Assembly: GCF_963678635.1 (NCBI RefSeq)
Contig: NC_087064.1
Span: forward strand, 31,844,369 to 31,908,368
Direction of reading: 5' to 3'
From: Symsagittifera roscoffensis
Lineage: Eukaryota; Xenacoelomorpha; Acoela; Convolutidae
Length of the DNA stretch: 64,000 nt
Positions 46,221 to 57,410 of the stretch are shown here, piece after piece (positions within the stretch are counted from its first letter, which is position 1; each line of letters starts with the position of its first letter). Made by a program: the position numbers and the translations under genes. The notes under the pieces are model-generated. The model saw only the letters and a list, made by a program, of their open reading frames with translations, made no database searches and was not told the DNA's origin.

Positions 46221-47205
46221 CGCAAAATTTGGTTCGATTTGAGCTATTTTTAAATTGACGAGCCAGATATCCATTAAAATTGGTTATTAAACAGAAATGA
46301 AACAGAAATGAAAACTATTTCCGTCAGAAAACAAGCAATTTAATGCGCTTGAATGTTTCTTTGAAAAATATAAAGGCACTATTTGCTTCTTTTTGAATCT
46401 AAACACGTGAACTCATAAGTTATTCTTAGACTCGAAACGTGGGATATTTTTTATTGGCATAGGAAAGTTCTGTATTAAACGTTTGATAAATACAGAGTTT
46501 ATTGGGAAATCTTACACGACGCGAATCAGAATTAAAGTGTATAAAAATCTCTTTTAACGGATTTCAATTGGGTTGTAATTTATTTTAACTTTGATAAAAA
46601 CAATTGATCAATTTTTTGGTCACAATTTGTTGTCTGAGAGTTTGAAAATAAGTGCTTGACTAAACTCGAACGGGCTAGTGTTCACGAAAAAACACGTTGC
46701 CTTTTGCGTTACTGGTTGAAGGAATCTACTACTCTGGGTAGCCTCAATTCAGACTTTCTTGAGAAACCTGACTTGCCTCAACATTTGGTAATCGTTTTGA
46801 TGAACAAAAAATTCCAGAATGGGCACCCTAAACCGATAGAACGTTATAATCCAGGCTGAAATTTAAAACATAGATGTTTGGGACGTATGAATGAAACAAA
46901 TCATGAATTAATGATGAATGAGCAATCTGAATTATTAAGCCGACTGCGTTATATCAGCTGTGGAATCCGCTGTTTTCCAATATATATCCTTGCCGATGCA
47001 CGATAACTTGTTAAAAGTTTTCTTCTATAATTTTTGAATAACTTTTCAATCATGCATCATTAAAAAGTCATTGTAAAGAAAAATTCTGTTCAGAAAATCA
47101 AAATGTCAGATCAGAAAACTTAATTAATAGTACTTTTAACAGTATACTTACTTAGTTTTACGTTGACTAAACTACGTTCAGCTCATCTTGATCCCAGCTT
47201 GGTTA

Positions 47206-48149
47206 ACTTGTTAAGGGTATTTATGATTGCGGCTAATTCGCCACTAAGATCTTGTCGAGATGAGGCGAGGTAAGGAGTCGCACTATGTTTCCGAGAAAGT
47301 TTTCCTTCGCTAAAAATACTTAAAACATTGCTTGCTGCACAGCCTCGACCAATTTTTATTTTTAGCTGTATACCATTTCTACGGAATAATTTTCCGTTTG
47401 TCCAGCGTTATAGCAACGCTGTTTTTTTTTATTTTTAAAGCGTTGTTCCAGTGTTATTTCATAGCTGTTTGTTCCCTGATAATTGATGCCATTTTTTTTT
47501 CAAACTTACAGAAGCAGAGTTTCACTGTGTAATACGGTCATTTGCTTGAGGGAATCTCATCGATTTTCAGCAACACTAAAGGATAAGCTTTTTACTGGTT
47601 GAAAATCATAGTCTGATTTTGGCGTTAGATGTTTTTCTTAACTAATTTGATTTGTACTGCCGATAGTCATTTGCTTGGTGTTTTAAAAATAACTGTTCAA
47701 AGGGTCAAAATCTAATTAATCATAATAATTACAAAAACCATAAGCGAAAAACATCAAATATGATAATCATAACATTAATCACAACTATCATCATAAAAAT
47801 AAAAATTATAAGTAAAATGATATTTTTATATGCTAATAATGAAAAAAATGAAAAAAGTTCTCCTTTTTTCAAAATGTTGCTGTTCGAGCCAAGTCGCGAA
47901 ATACGGAACCACTGAATTTTTTGTCGGTGAGAAAATTAAATTGCTCTAAAAATGAACTCAATCTTAGTAAAAATCTGGATTTTGCAACCAAGAGAAAAAA
48001 AGCAATTTTTAAATTTAAAATTCTACTTTTTGTGTTCGAATTTCTAATTTTTTTAACGAAACTCTTTGGAAAAAAATATCAAAGGAGCTAATTTTGTAGA
48101 AAAAATTTTTTTGACCTTGCGTTTTTTCTTCTTCAAGCTCAAGGTTATT
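47206..48149. other. No gene seen
   Basis: Sequence to the right of block B. Contains an ATAATNAT-rich stretch at about 47.72-47.85 kb. Open frames are short and T-rich. Confidence 0.5.
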
Positions 48150-48314
48150 GAGACTTCAGCCACCACTAAGGAAAGACCGCCATCCAAAGATAGTGGCATT
48201 CCTCACTTTGGCACTAAAGTCATTAATTTCGAGAACCCGAAAGTTGATTTGACATTTTACTGATTCTAGCATAATTTTATGTGCAGAGATAACCCCTGGA
48301 TTTGCTTAGAGTAA
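48150..48314 (+). pseudogene. Broken fourth copy of the last host exon
   Basis: Aligns with the last exon of copies A/B from the ACTAAGGAAAGACCGCCATC region to GCTTAGAGTAA. A stretch of about 40 bp around the HGAPYIIAG codons is missing, and a TGA replaces the Trp codon in the FHWFKHN region. Its amino-terminal part is not recognisable. It shares the stop codon position directly after the CRDNPWIC.E block with copies A and B, unlike the minus-strand gene, which reads on. Confidence 0.8.
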
Positions 48315-49480
48315 AACTTGATCTGAATTAGATTTGTTAAAAAGTATATTATATTAGAAAGATTTCTAAAATCTTCGGTTTTTTTGTAATTCTGGTTGAA
48401 TCAGTTTCATTTTCTGATCAATTTGTTTCAAAAATAGCTATGAGCTACTTCTGATTTGAAAAATAATTTTCTGATAATTTGTTTCTGATCACACCACGCT
48501 CAGAAAAAATGGCTTTGAAGGCTTTCAAAAATTTCGGAGCAAAAAATACTAAAATTTCATTTTTTGAAAGTTGCTGAAGTTCATCTTGTGCAGCTCAACC
48601 AATCAGATGATTACTAGCTTACCGTTAGCTGCCTGTTAGGATGTTAATTACGGCATTTCTAAATATCACATCTGATTGGTTTCTTACTTTGATTTATTAC
48701 ATGAAAAAACTTTCTCCTTCAAATGTCCTTACCCAATTTTGTCTTAACACTTTAAGCGGTTTCACTAAGAGCAAAGCATTTTTGAGGGATTAATCAAAAT
48801 TGCTTCGCTCCTACTTTCTTAGTACCAACTGATTTTCAGATTATTCGACTTTTGATCAGTATAACAAATAAAATAAGAAATAAGGAAAACACGAGTGTAA
48901 TTGAGAGTCTTTATTTCTCAAAAACGCAATCACAACAAAATGTATGCATTGCGATAAAAATTTGACGGTGCAATCATACCGTCTTTAGTTCTATGAGATA
49001 AAAAATGATTACAAAAGATTATTCAAAAAATACTTTATTTTGTTATGGATTATCACAAATCAATTGATCAATCATCCCTCACCCCATTTTCGCGTCAACA
49101 GTGGACAATACAAAAACTCAAAAACTTACTTTCAGTGTGAAAAAAATCACTAAAACTGATGCACACAAACCCCATTTCTTCTGTCTTCAAAGAAAAAAAT
49201 ATTGCGTGCATGTTTTAAGTGATGCAGAAAACAACCTTTAGTTTTCAGATACTTACAAGGTTAAAGTATTTAGAGTACCAATCCTTCTTAATTAGTATTC
49301 CTCGAGGCAATGGTCCCCCATGCAAAAGTTTTTCATTTCCAATTTTTCTTCTTCAAAGTTTTTCTCGACAATCAAACAAAATTAAATTCAGCGGTCGATT
49401 TATTGCGTGCTATGAACCTATCAACTATCTACTTGCCTTTTCTGGCATTTTTCGAAGCGTCTTACCGTTTTTGACTGCGA
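48315..49480. other. No gene that I can support
   Basis: AT-rich. A plus-strand ORF of 89 codons (49,219-49,488) has no recognisable domain and no supporting neighbours. Confidence 0.4.
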
Positions 49481-49534
49481 GGAGATAGCTCAATTGGTAA
49501 TTACGGGCTGAGAGTGCTCAACTGATTCACTAAA
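49481..49534 (+). other. tRNA-like fragment with A box
   Basis: GGAGATAGCTCAATTGGTAA contains TAGCTCAATTGG, a full match to the Pol III A-box consensus. No clear B box or closed cloverleaf follows, so this is at best a tRNA pseudogene or a SINE head. Confidence 0.25.
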
Positions 49535-49954
49535 ACTTTGAGTTTTGTTATTGACTATAAGATATTTTTAAAAGCTCCCCGAGCTGACAAAATTGAATTG
49601 AGATCCATTTTAGCTTGAAAAAAGTATGCAGATTAATTTCAATTTGATTTAGGTTTTAAAAAAGTACGTTGATTTAAAGGAAAAATTGGGATCAATTTTA
49701 AATTGTTTTAAATCATTCTAACGTCTATGCTAAAACTTGATCCTCATTGATTTTCAATCGATTTAAATTGATCTCAAATCTAAACAAAAAGAATTGATCT
49801 AAATCAATTTTAAATCGATTTGAAATTTTCTACTCTTTCTTCAAATTTTCCAGTGTCAGAAAAAATTGAAAAATATTTTACGTGTCGTTACAATTACCAA
49901 ATGTGATTTAACTTCCCGTAAATTGTACCAAACGGCCTAAATTGCTTTGAAAAT

Positions 49955-50310
49955 TTCAAGCACGTCCGATCATAGAAATTTGAGCAAAATATTGTTTTAA
50001 AAATGTTTTTCCCATAATCTGATAAACATATATTATCTCATTGCAAGTTTTGTTGATCAAAATCTGATTTTTGTGGACCAAACTTTTGATTTGTTACATA
50101 AAATTTCCCCAAAAACTCATTTACATTAAAGATTTTCTATGGTTTCATTGCATAATTTTGAGCTCAATATCTGATTTTTGTGGACCTTTTTCTTGATTTA
50201 TTTTTTACGTTTTTGCCCATTATCTGATTTACAATGATAACTTTCTATCTTTTTTACATATTTTGGAGCTGAAAATCCGATTTATGTGGTTCTTTTTCTT
50301 TAATTCTATA
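49955..50310. repeat. 107-bp tandem repeat, about three copies
   Basis: Units beginning ATCTGATTTTTGTGGACC start at 50,062 and 50,169, with a more diverged one at 50,275 (ATCCGATTTATGTGG). A partial diverged unit precedes them. The period is 106-107 bp. No reading frame. Confidence 0.75.
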
Positions 50311-50928
50311 ACATCTGGCACGTATTTTTTTAAAAAACAAGTTGAGAATAAAATAATTCAAATATGTTTTTAACAAAAAGTTTTTTCACCGTGTTGCAGA
50401 AAACTGATTTTTTAGACATTCAAGTTGATCTGCTCAGGGGTCTTTCAAAATTGATTAAAATAGATTCAAACGGATTTAAGTGAAATTCAGATGGGTTAAA
50501 GTGAGCTTTGGATGGGTTTGAGTGAGTCGGAAAATCGTCCAAATCGATCTAAATAAATTTTTAGACGCTTAAATTGATCCAATGTTTCACGAACAACTGA
50601 TTAAGATCGGTTTAAAATCCATTTAAGTACGTAAAATTTACCCTAATAATTGATTTGGATCGATTGAAAATCGATTTATTTTGAATCATTCAGAAACCAT
50701 TTTTGTCAATGCGGGTATCATTTATAAACCTAAATGATATGCAAACGTTTGTCTTACTTGTAGCCTTTTGATAGCTCAAACCTTTTTAAAACTTTTGCAT
50801 CATGAGCACATACTTCCCTGGATTTACCCCCGCGTTGGTAACCTCCTCCAAAATTACCCGTGCACACATTTCCGTAGAAGAAGAAACACTAAATTGAGAA
50901 TAAGTCCATTTCGACGTTTGCAAAAACA

Positions 50929-51225
50929 TTAAAAGCATCCAAGAGGTGATAGTTGAAATTCGTAAGTGGTAGGAGGAATAAAATGGACAGGGTGGGGGAT
51001 ATTTGAACGAGAAAAGTGTTTGATTAAAAAATGAATTTTTATTCTTTTGTAATGGATTAAATTGATTTCTGACTTGAAAAAGAAGTCAATCATAACAACA
51101 GCAGGCCATTTTGATTGTTTTTCTATTAAGCTTCGATGATTGAACCCCTTTTTGGTCGACCAGACTACAGCTTTTGACTGCTTAGTCGAATGTATGTCTG
51201 AAAACGCATTCATTGGCACCATCAA
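50929..51225 (-). CDS. Unrecognised 98-codon ORF
   Basis: Starts MMVPMNAFSDIHSTKQSK and ends TTYEFQLSPLGCF. Basic, with several aromatic residues. No signal peptide, no membrane segment, no known motif. It stands alone between repeats and may be a chance ORF. Confidence 0.15.
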   Translation of the reverse strand: MMVPMNAFSDIHSTKQSKAVVWSTKKGFNHRSLIEKQSKWPAVVMIDFFFKSEINLIHYKRIKIHFLIKHFSRSNIPHPVHFIPPTTYEFQLSPLGCF

Positions 51226-51351
51226 ATGGTAGTTATCAAGGTGTACCAGCTCTAAAAAACGACTGTTTTTTGTCGTTTTTTTTCAAAAAGGTTCAAAGTC
51301 AATTTTCTGCTCATTTGGACAGCTTTACTTGTGACAATATCTTTTTGTGAC

Positions 51352-51380
51352 TATATAAGGTCTTCTGCAGCGTTTCAGTT
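51352..51380 (+). promoter_or_regulatory. Core promoter of the Bel/Pao element (TATA box and initiator)
   Basis: TATATAAGG at 51,352 is followed 25 bp later by TCAGTT, an initiator-like word. Spacing and position, about 800 bp upstream of the gag ATG, fit transcription starting in a left LTR. Confidence 0.5.
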
Positions 51381-51526
51381 GAAAAAAAAAGAAGAAAATC
51401 TTACCTTTCTTGGAAATCCAACATGCGTCACTATCATCAAAATCCGTTCAAATCTGCTCATTTTTTGAAATTTGTTTTTTCTCCCTTATTTGAATCTTTC
51501 AACTTTCCAAGCCAGTTTATATCTAT

Positions 51527-51585
51527 TCATGACGTGAATAATCTTTCACACGAAATTTTTCAAAAAAGCGATAATTTCCAGTTCG
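51527..51585. repeat. Left LTR remnant of the Bel/Pao element
   Basis: TCATGACGTGAATAATCTTT and on is repeated, with about ten changes, at 55,074-55,131. No longer match was found on either side. Confidence 0.5.
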
Positions 51586-52149
51586 GTAATTTCCAGTAAC
51601 TTTCCCATAATCCCTGATTAATTGTTAATCCTCGGTGCGTGCAAAGGTAGATTTTTTCTGTTAAAAAACACCATAGCCCCAAAACGAATAGCCAGAATAT
51701 CCTTAAACAAAAAACACAAGGAAAACGGCAAGCAATTTAACATATCATTCCAAAATTTTTCTCGAAACTTATGAAAAAGTGATAAGAACGCCCAAAGCAT
51801 AAGAACTTCGTAACACTTCCATTAAAAACTTGAATCACTGAGGTTTAAAAAGTATTCTTATCTTATTCAAAAGACGGAATTGTTTTCTCAGCCAAAAATC
51901 ACCGCTAAAGAAACTATCAAAAAAACTTGGTACTTAATAGTTGAAGTACGTGATTCTTTTTATTTTCTTAAAAGTTTACAAAAGCTCAATACAAATTCTG
52001 CAAGCTCGTAGTGCCAACAGAACCGTTCGTATCTTTTGTCTGCAAAAGAAAACAATTGATACCTAAATCTACTTTCATTCATTTCATAAGTTCTCTTGTA
52101 ACATTATTATACCATTACTACAACTTTTTACTTTTCCACTACTTTAAAG

Positions 52150-52930
52150 ATGGCTCCAAAAATCTCACAACAAGCGCTCATAATCAAAATGATGTTTTCA
52201 AATACTTCTCTAGAGAGCCTTGAACGATATCTTAGCAGCGAAATTGTACAATCTACGGAATTAGAGGATGTTAAACAACGGCTAACGAGCTTTTGAAATG
52301 CCTGCAAGAAATGGATGAATTCCAGATGATATAGCGTCGTATCCTTTAGCAGACGTGCAAAATCTTCTAAGCAATACCTTTTCACTACAAAGCCGCAAAT
52401 GTTTGCTAATGAAACAAATGCAACAAAACGGAAAACACTACAACAGGATCCAGATAGATGACTCCTCCAGTCACTCTACTCTGCAACTATCCTCATATAC
52501 GATCCCAACCAGCAGTAGATTTCCCGTGCAAACTTCCAGTAAAATTTATAACTACAACACGTACAACGTTTCTACGGCAGCCATTAGTTTTGATACTACT
52601 ACACCAGCGGTGCCATCAAATGCATTTGCGTTACGCCAACCAATCCGCTACGACACAAGGAATATACACAACGTCAAAATGGTTGCATATACCTCCAGAT
52701 CTATGCAACAGTTTCCATGGCCATCACATCGACGACAATGTGGTGATATATACGATCGACATGGTTCCTATGAGAACACAGAGTTCTCTGGAAACGACGG
52801 ATATACACTGAATCGATCTCTACAACAGCCACAAACCAGTGCTAATGGTCCAACATGCACTCTACAGATCAATAATCTCAAAGATTTCACGCTTCCTGGT
52901 ATTAAGCTCCCAAAGTACGTAATCTGTTAG
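52150..52930 (+). pseudogene. gag, amino-terminal part, Bel/Pao element
   Basis: The ATG at 52,150 opens a 48-codon piece (MAPKISQQALIIKMM...) with a helical ESLERYLSSEI...LEDVKQRL stretch, ending in TGA at 52,294. A second frame (52,355-52,930, 191 codons) carries a Ser/Thr/Asn-rich middle and ends with LKDFTLPGIKLPKY, the usual entry to the DUF1759 region of Bel/Pao Gag, followed by a stop. At least one frame change and two stops break the gene. Confidence 0.6.
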
Positions 52931-52990
52931 TATGAATTAATTGGTTTGAGCTGTACCAAACTGCAAGACGAAACAATTCCAAGTTAACTG

Positions 52991-53675
52991 ATGTGGAAAA
53001 TATTAACTTATGTGCAGTACCTGTGTGTCGATAAAGTCAAAAACGTTGTGGAGAGCTACGACATGAATTCTTCACAGTATATTCAAGCAATAGATGAGCT
53101 AAATCGCAGATGTGGCAGCCCTAATTTCGTTGTTGCAGCTTTTTCTAGCGAGCTGAGAAATTTTGAGCGACTGCTTGTTATCGAACCTCAAACGTTCGTC
53201 AGGTTCGCTTCTTCCCTACTTAAGCTGTTGCATAGTTCTGAACTTAGCGACTGCACGTCCGACTTGAACTCGAGTAACCTTACTGGACTTGCTCGCTCTA
53301 AAATTCCTCCAGCAGTCTTGTGCAAATAGGAAGAAAACTGCTTACATAATGGGATGGACTATGCTACACTCAAAGATCTCACAGACTGGCTTAAAAAGCT
53401 GTCCTAGAGATTTACCCGATGCACCCCGTCCTTTTACGGGAATCAAAAACTGGGAAAAGATCCAACAAAAAAAAACTTACGTAACCGTGCGGAAAAGCCA
53501 GCATACCAGAAAAAAAATAACTTCAAGAAGTAACCAAGGAAGCCAAAATCGTCGAAATGTCCTAGACAATGAAGACTACTTCATTGGTAATTGCCCAGCT
53601 TTTGCAAGGCTAATTACGCAACAAAAAAACTCAATTATTGAAGGATATGCAGTTGTGCTTCAGTTGCCTGGGTAA
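52991..53675 (+). pseudogene. gag, central and carboxyl part, Bel/Pao element
   Basis: 52,991-53,329 encodes YIQAIDELNRRCGSPNFVV, which fits the Leu-x-x-Arg-Phe-Gly signature of DUF1759, here with Cys for Phe. It is followed by helical sequence. An overlapping frame (53,289-53,675) encodes a basic segment and CPAFARLITQQK, matching the C-x-x-F...R part of the Bel/Pao nucleocapsid region. The closing Cys residues are not seen. Confidence 0.6.
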
Positions 53676-53763
53676 TCATAGATCAGATGACTGTTCTTCC
53701 ACTTTACAAAAGAGTCAAGATAAATCTGCACACTGAAACACTCAGAAATCCAACAATTTCAAT

Positions 53764-54339
53764 TTGGAAAACCAAGTGAAAACCAAATTCGGTCTAAAAA
53801 AGCAACTCCAGTTTATGCCCATTACTTTTTTCAACAACAACCAAGCGGTTTCTTGCTATGCAATTCTTGACAATTGCAGCAGCTGTTCTTATGTCCTGAA
53901 TTGCACCCTACAGTGTAAGCCCAGTCGAACAGTTGAAATGAGCATTCGTGGTGCTTTCAGTGAGGACACTGTTTCGTCAAATCTGGTTCAACTACATATT
54001 GGACCTTTCAACTCTACTTCTGTTACGTTTACCCTGCCATCAGTCTATTTGGTGGACACGCTCAACTTCGATTTTGTAGATGTCGCAAGTTTGAACAACG
54101 CATGTTCCCGGTATGACCATCTACAACACATTGTTTTTCCTAATCTCCTCGACAATTCGGTACTTTTTCTATTCGGCGTCGACGCTTTCTGGAATATCGC
54201 AGAGAAGGAAATTTTGAAAGGCCCTGCCGGCAGTCCGAATGGAGTGCGCAACTTGCAGGGATGGACAATAACCGGCCCGCTTCGTCAAAAGTCTAGAGAT
54301 GAAATGTGCAACTATCGTCAAACCAATTTTCATAACTAA
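53764..54339 (+). pseudogene. Aspartic protease region of Pol, Bel/Pao element
   Basis: 191 open codons. YAILDNCSSCSYV stands where Bel/Pao proteases have Leu-Leu-Asp-x-Gly-Ser: the Asp is kept and the Gly lost. Further on, FPNLLDNSVLFLFGVDAFW and GVRNLQGWTITGPL fit the family's carboxyl half (x-Gly-x-Asp, and the Gly-Trp...Gly-Pro turn). The first codon is not a clear start. The frame is open from about 53.73 kb. RT should follow but does not. Confidence 0.7.
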
Positions 54340-54374
54340 TTCATGACAGATTCTGAATGAAACAACCATTAAGT

Positions 54375-55001
54375 ATCGACAAAGACAAAATAGCAACCAA
54401 GCTTCAGCTGAAGTCAATCGACTGGCGTCGTAATGTACCATCTGTTCTTCATTTTGGTGGGATGTGAGAACGTCAGGTTTCGATCATCAATTGAGTCTTC
54501 TTAATGAACTAAGGATCAAACAGACTTTCAATGGATTTTTTTAAATCTATTGTAGTAGAGTGCGAAGGCCTCATCCACTATTTGCGACATTAATGACATA
54601 TTGCCGCTTACATCTAACCATTTCATACATGTGAGGCCATTCTTTTACGCTTTTGCAGCTTCAATCTAGGACCAAACAAATATCAACAAACTAAGCAACA
54701 AATCTTGGAAGCTAACCTAGACCGACAAGACAGCTTCTGGAAGCGATTAATGAAAGAATACGCTCCAACCCTGATCAAACGAACCAAGCTTAAACAAAAA
54801 GAGGAAACCATAGAAAAACATGTTCTCGTGTGGATCCTCGAAGACTTTACTGCACGAGGCATATGTACTCTGGGTATAATTGTTGAAACGTTTACCGGTC
54901 CTGATGGCATTGCGCCGTCATGCTTAATCAAAACAGCATTAGGAACACTTACTAGGCCCGCGATGAAACTAGCTTTAGTAGAACCAAAAACGGATTTGTA
55001 G
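54375..55001 (+). pseudogene. Integrase end and DUF5641-type carboxyl domain of Pol, Bel/Pao element
   Basis: IDWRRNVPSVLHFGGM near 54.43 kb fits the end of the Bel/Pao integrase core (trp-x-x-asn-x-pro...his-x-gly-gly), followed by a stop. The open piece 54,705-55,001 encodes DSFWKRLMKEYAPTL, then VLVWILEDFTARGICTLG, GPDGIAP and RPAMKLALVEP, the order of landmarks of DUF5641. Stops separate the two parts. Confidence 0.7.
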
Positions 55002-55131
55002 ACCTCACTAGCTTTTGTAATACCAATTTCTAACCCCTTTGGTCTACGTAACTAATGCCTTCCTCGAGGATACTCATGATGTGAATGATCTTTCACGTGA
55101 ATTACTTGAAAAAATGGTAATTTCAAGTTCG

Positions 55132-57400
55132 TAAATTATAAGTCAGCGGGGTGTGATCATAATTTTTGGATGACGTAATAACCACAAAAAAGTTTAAAAT
55201 TCAAATGAAACAAGAGTCTTGGATAATATCTTTTTCTGCTGAAGCATGGTCTTTTTTGTTAATACAATTCACAAAATTTGCAGTTTGACGCATTGGTATT
55301 TTTGTCTAAATCAGCAAATTGCTTTTTTGGAAAAAAAAGTGGCCCGTTCTTTTCGTTGAGAATACAGAAACAATATCACTGATTATTAACAGATGTGTAG
55401 CGATTCCTAGCTTTTCAGTCTCACGTTTCTTATGCCCAAAACAGAAAGGGGCTTATTGTGAGTATTCAAATTCCTTTGCTATGTTAACTTTTTTTTGTCA
55501 AATTTGATGAATTCAACTGTTACCGATGCATTACAAAAAGCATTAGACATAATATTAGTCGCAGGTAGAATATTCAAGTGCCCAATAGAAGCTTCCAATC
55601 TGATAAAATTTTTATGCAAATAATCTGAACTAAATTTCTGTGATTTCTGATCCAAAACTTTTTATTTCTCGTCTAACATAAGAAATATACAATTTCTGGA
55701 AGGAAAAAAACAGAAATCAGTTCACCACTCAAAGGCATTGAAAAAACAAGCTCCGAATACACACATTAGCCGTACCACAACAGTGCAAATTTGAACTTCT
55801 GTTAACAAGTGTAGTTTATATAGTTTTATATATGTTAATTTATATAGTTTATATTTTCTACTTATCATAGAAGTTGGTTCATGTCAAAATTTTGATTGGT
55901 TCATGTAGCAGTTTTCAAAGTTTTCAAAATTCTATAATCTATATTTTCTCAGTGATATTTGTTTCATGATGCGTTTTTATGGTTTTTTTAAAGCACCAAA
56001 GTAGCAGCACACTGTTTTACTTTCATGAATGGTTTGGAAGTGTTAGTTTTTCTCTAGTGCGGGAATTTTTTCATTAATAAGAAGAGACCTCAATGAAATT
56101 TTTGTTTGGCGGAAAAATGTTGTCTTCAGTTTAACCAAAGAAAAAAAAATTTCAATCAAGTATATTGGATTTTATTAGTTTTTTTGTATGATTTAAGATA
56201 TATTATACTGGAAAAAAAGAGATTCTGATGTCTCGAGAAATATCACGATCATAATCAATTACAAATCCTTTAAACATCTAACTTTGCTACTAATAATCAA
56301 TAATAATTGTCAAAAAAACAGTATAATAATTAATTACTTATAATCAATTACTTAAGCCTAAATATGGATGTGGCCGGTTAAGATTGGGTGAGAGACTAAA
56401 CTGCGCTTGACTCCAAACTTTGTGCTGCACTGAACCTCATATCTGATTGTTGTGTAGTTGTATGATGATCGCGCAAAAGCTGTAAAACTTTCAGGGAATA
56501 ATCGGCGTCTACGTTTTCATGTTTGGCACCGTGCGTGAGACAAGAGTTCTATGTTTTATGTGATCCTAAGTTAAATCATGGATTTTCGAGCTCGCAACGG
56601 GGTCGCTCACACCACGTAAAAACCTTGCCTCAAAAATATTTCTGAATCGAGTCTTACTGAAAATTATATATTTTTCATCAAAAAATTGGCGTCTAACTTT
56701 TCATGTTTGGCACGGTGCGACTAATATGTTTGAAAAAAACTAGGAAAAAAATATACATTTTTTTCTTGGAGCGAAAAAACAAATCAGTGTGAGACAAGAG
56801 TTCTTTGCAGTAGAAATTTAACTGATCGTTCCGACAAAGTTTTAACTTGTTTTAAGACTTGTCTCTAGTCTCCAGAGACCTACACTCATCAAAATGTCCT
56901 TCTATACATTGCACAGTTTAGCCTCGCATTGATTAGGTTATCTTAGGGAACTTCGCTGTTTTTTCACTTTACAATTGCAATTTTCTTCTTTTTTTGTAAT
57001 TCGCGTCTTGGAATAATTTATTTCTAACAATTTTCAAGCCAAATTAAATAACAGCTTACGCTGTAATTCAACAAAAAAAAACAGCTGATGAATCAAGTCA
57101 ATGTCCTGAATGTTCCGACTGCAACTCTATTGGCATCGAATCGTTTTTTATAAAAACAATTAAGAAAAGCCATAACTTTCGGACAAAATCATATATCAAG
57201 TGAGACGCTTCGAGCAGTACGAAAATAAAATGACCATTAACTAGCTGGCATATTCTTGTTATGAAACAAAAACTGATAGTTTAAAATTTTAACAAACGTT
57301 CATTTTAGTGCATTTGTATGTTTTTGGATATACCAGTGAGTAAAATCAGGTAATCAATTAAATTGGTGGCAATTTTCCAACGTTTTTACAGAAATTAGCA
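55132..57400. other. No gene seen; short direct repeats
   Basis: AT-rich. Around 56.50-56.81 kb the words GGCGTCTACGTTTTCATGTT and TGAGACAAGAGTTCT occur twice. The second set is split by about 70 bp of other sequence. The GC-rich stretch CTCGCAACGGGGTCGCTCAC (56.59 kb) stands out from its surroundings. Confidence 0.5.
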
Positions 57401-57410
57401 CTTGAAAACA

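Larger units (their letters stand above)
24473..47205. repeat. Segmental duplication, block B
   Basis: Second copy of 6,641-23,956. It is longer because it contains an extra 4.03-kb tandem copy and about 1.4 kb that block A has lost. Confidence 0.95.
51300..55131 (+). mobile_element. Bel/Pao LTR retrotransposon, internally deleted
   Basis: Plus-strand order: gag start (52,150), gag with DUF1759-type segment (52.88-53.33 kb), gag end (53.3-53.7 kb), aspartic protease (53.76-54.34 kb), integrase remnant (about 54.38-54.5 kb), integrase carboxyl domain (54.68-55.0 kb). Reverse transcriptase and RNase H are missing between protease and integrase. A 60-bp similar word (51,527-51,585 and 55,074-55,131) marks probable LTR remnants. 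Confidence 0.8.

Noticed and set aside
47700-47880. ATAATNAT-rich stretch as a CRISPR-like or satellite array
   Set aside because: No fixed period and no spacer structure; simple low-complexity DNA.
53764-54339. Reading the Bel/Pao 191-codon piece as an independent host protease
   Set aside because: Catalytic Gly lost, no start codon context, and Gag and integrase pieces of the same element flank it.
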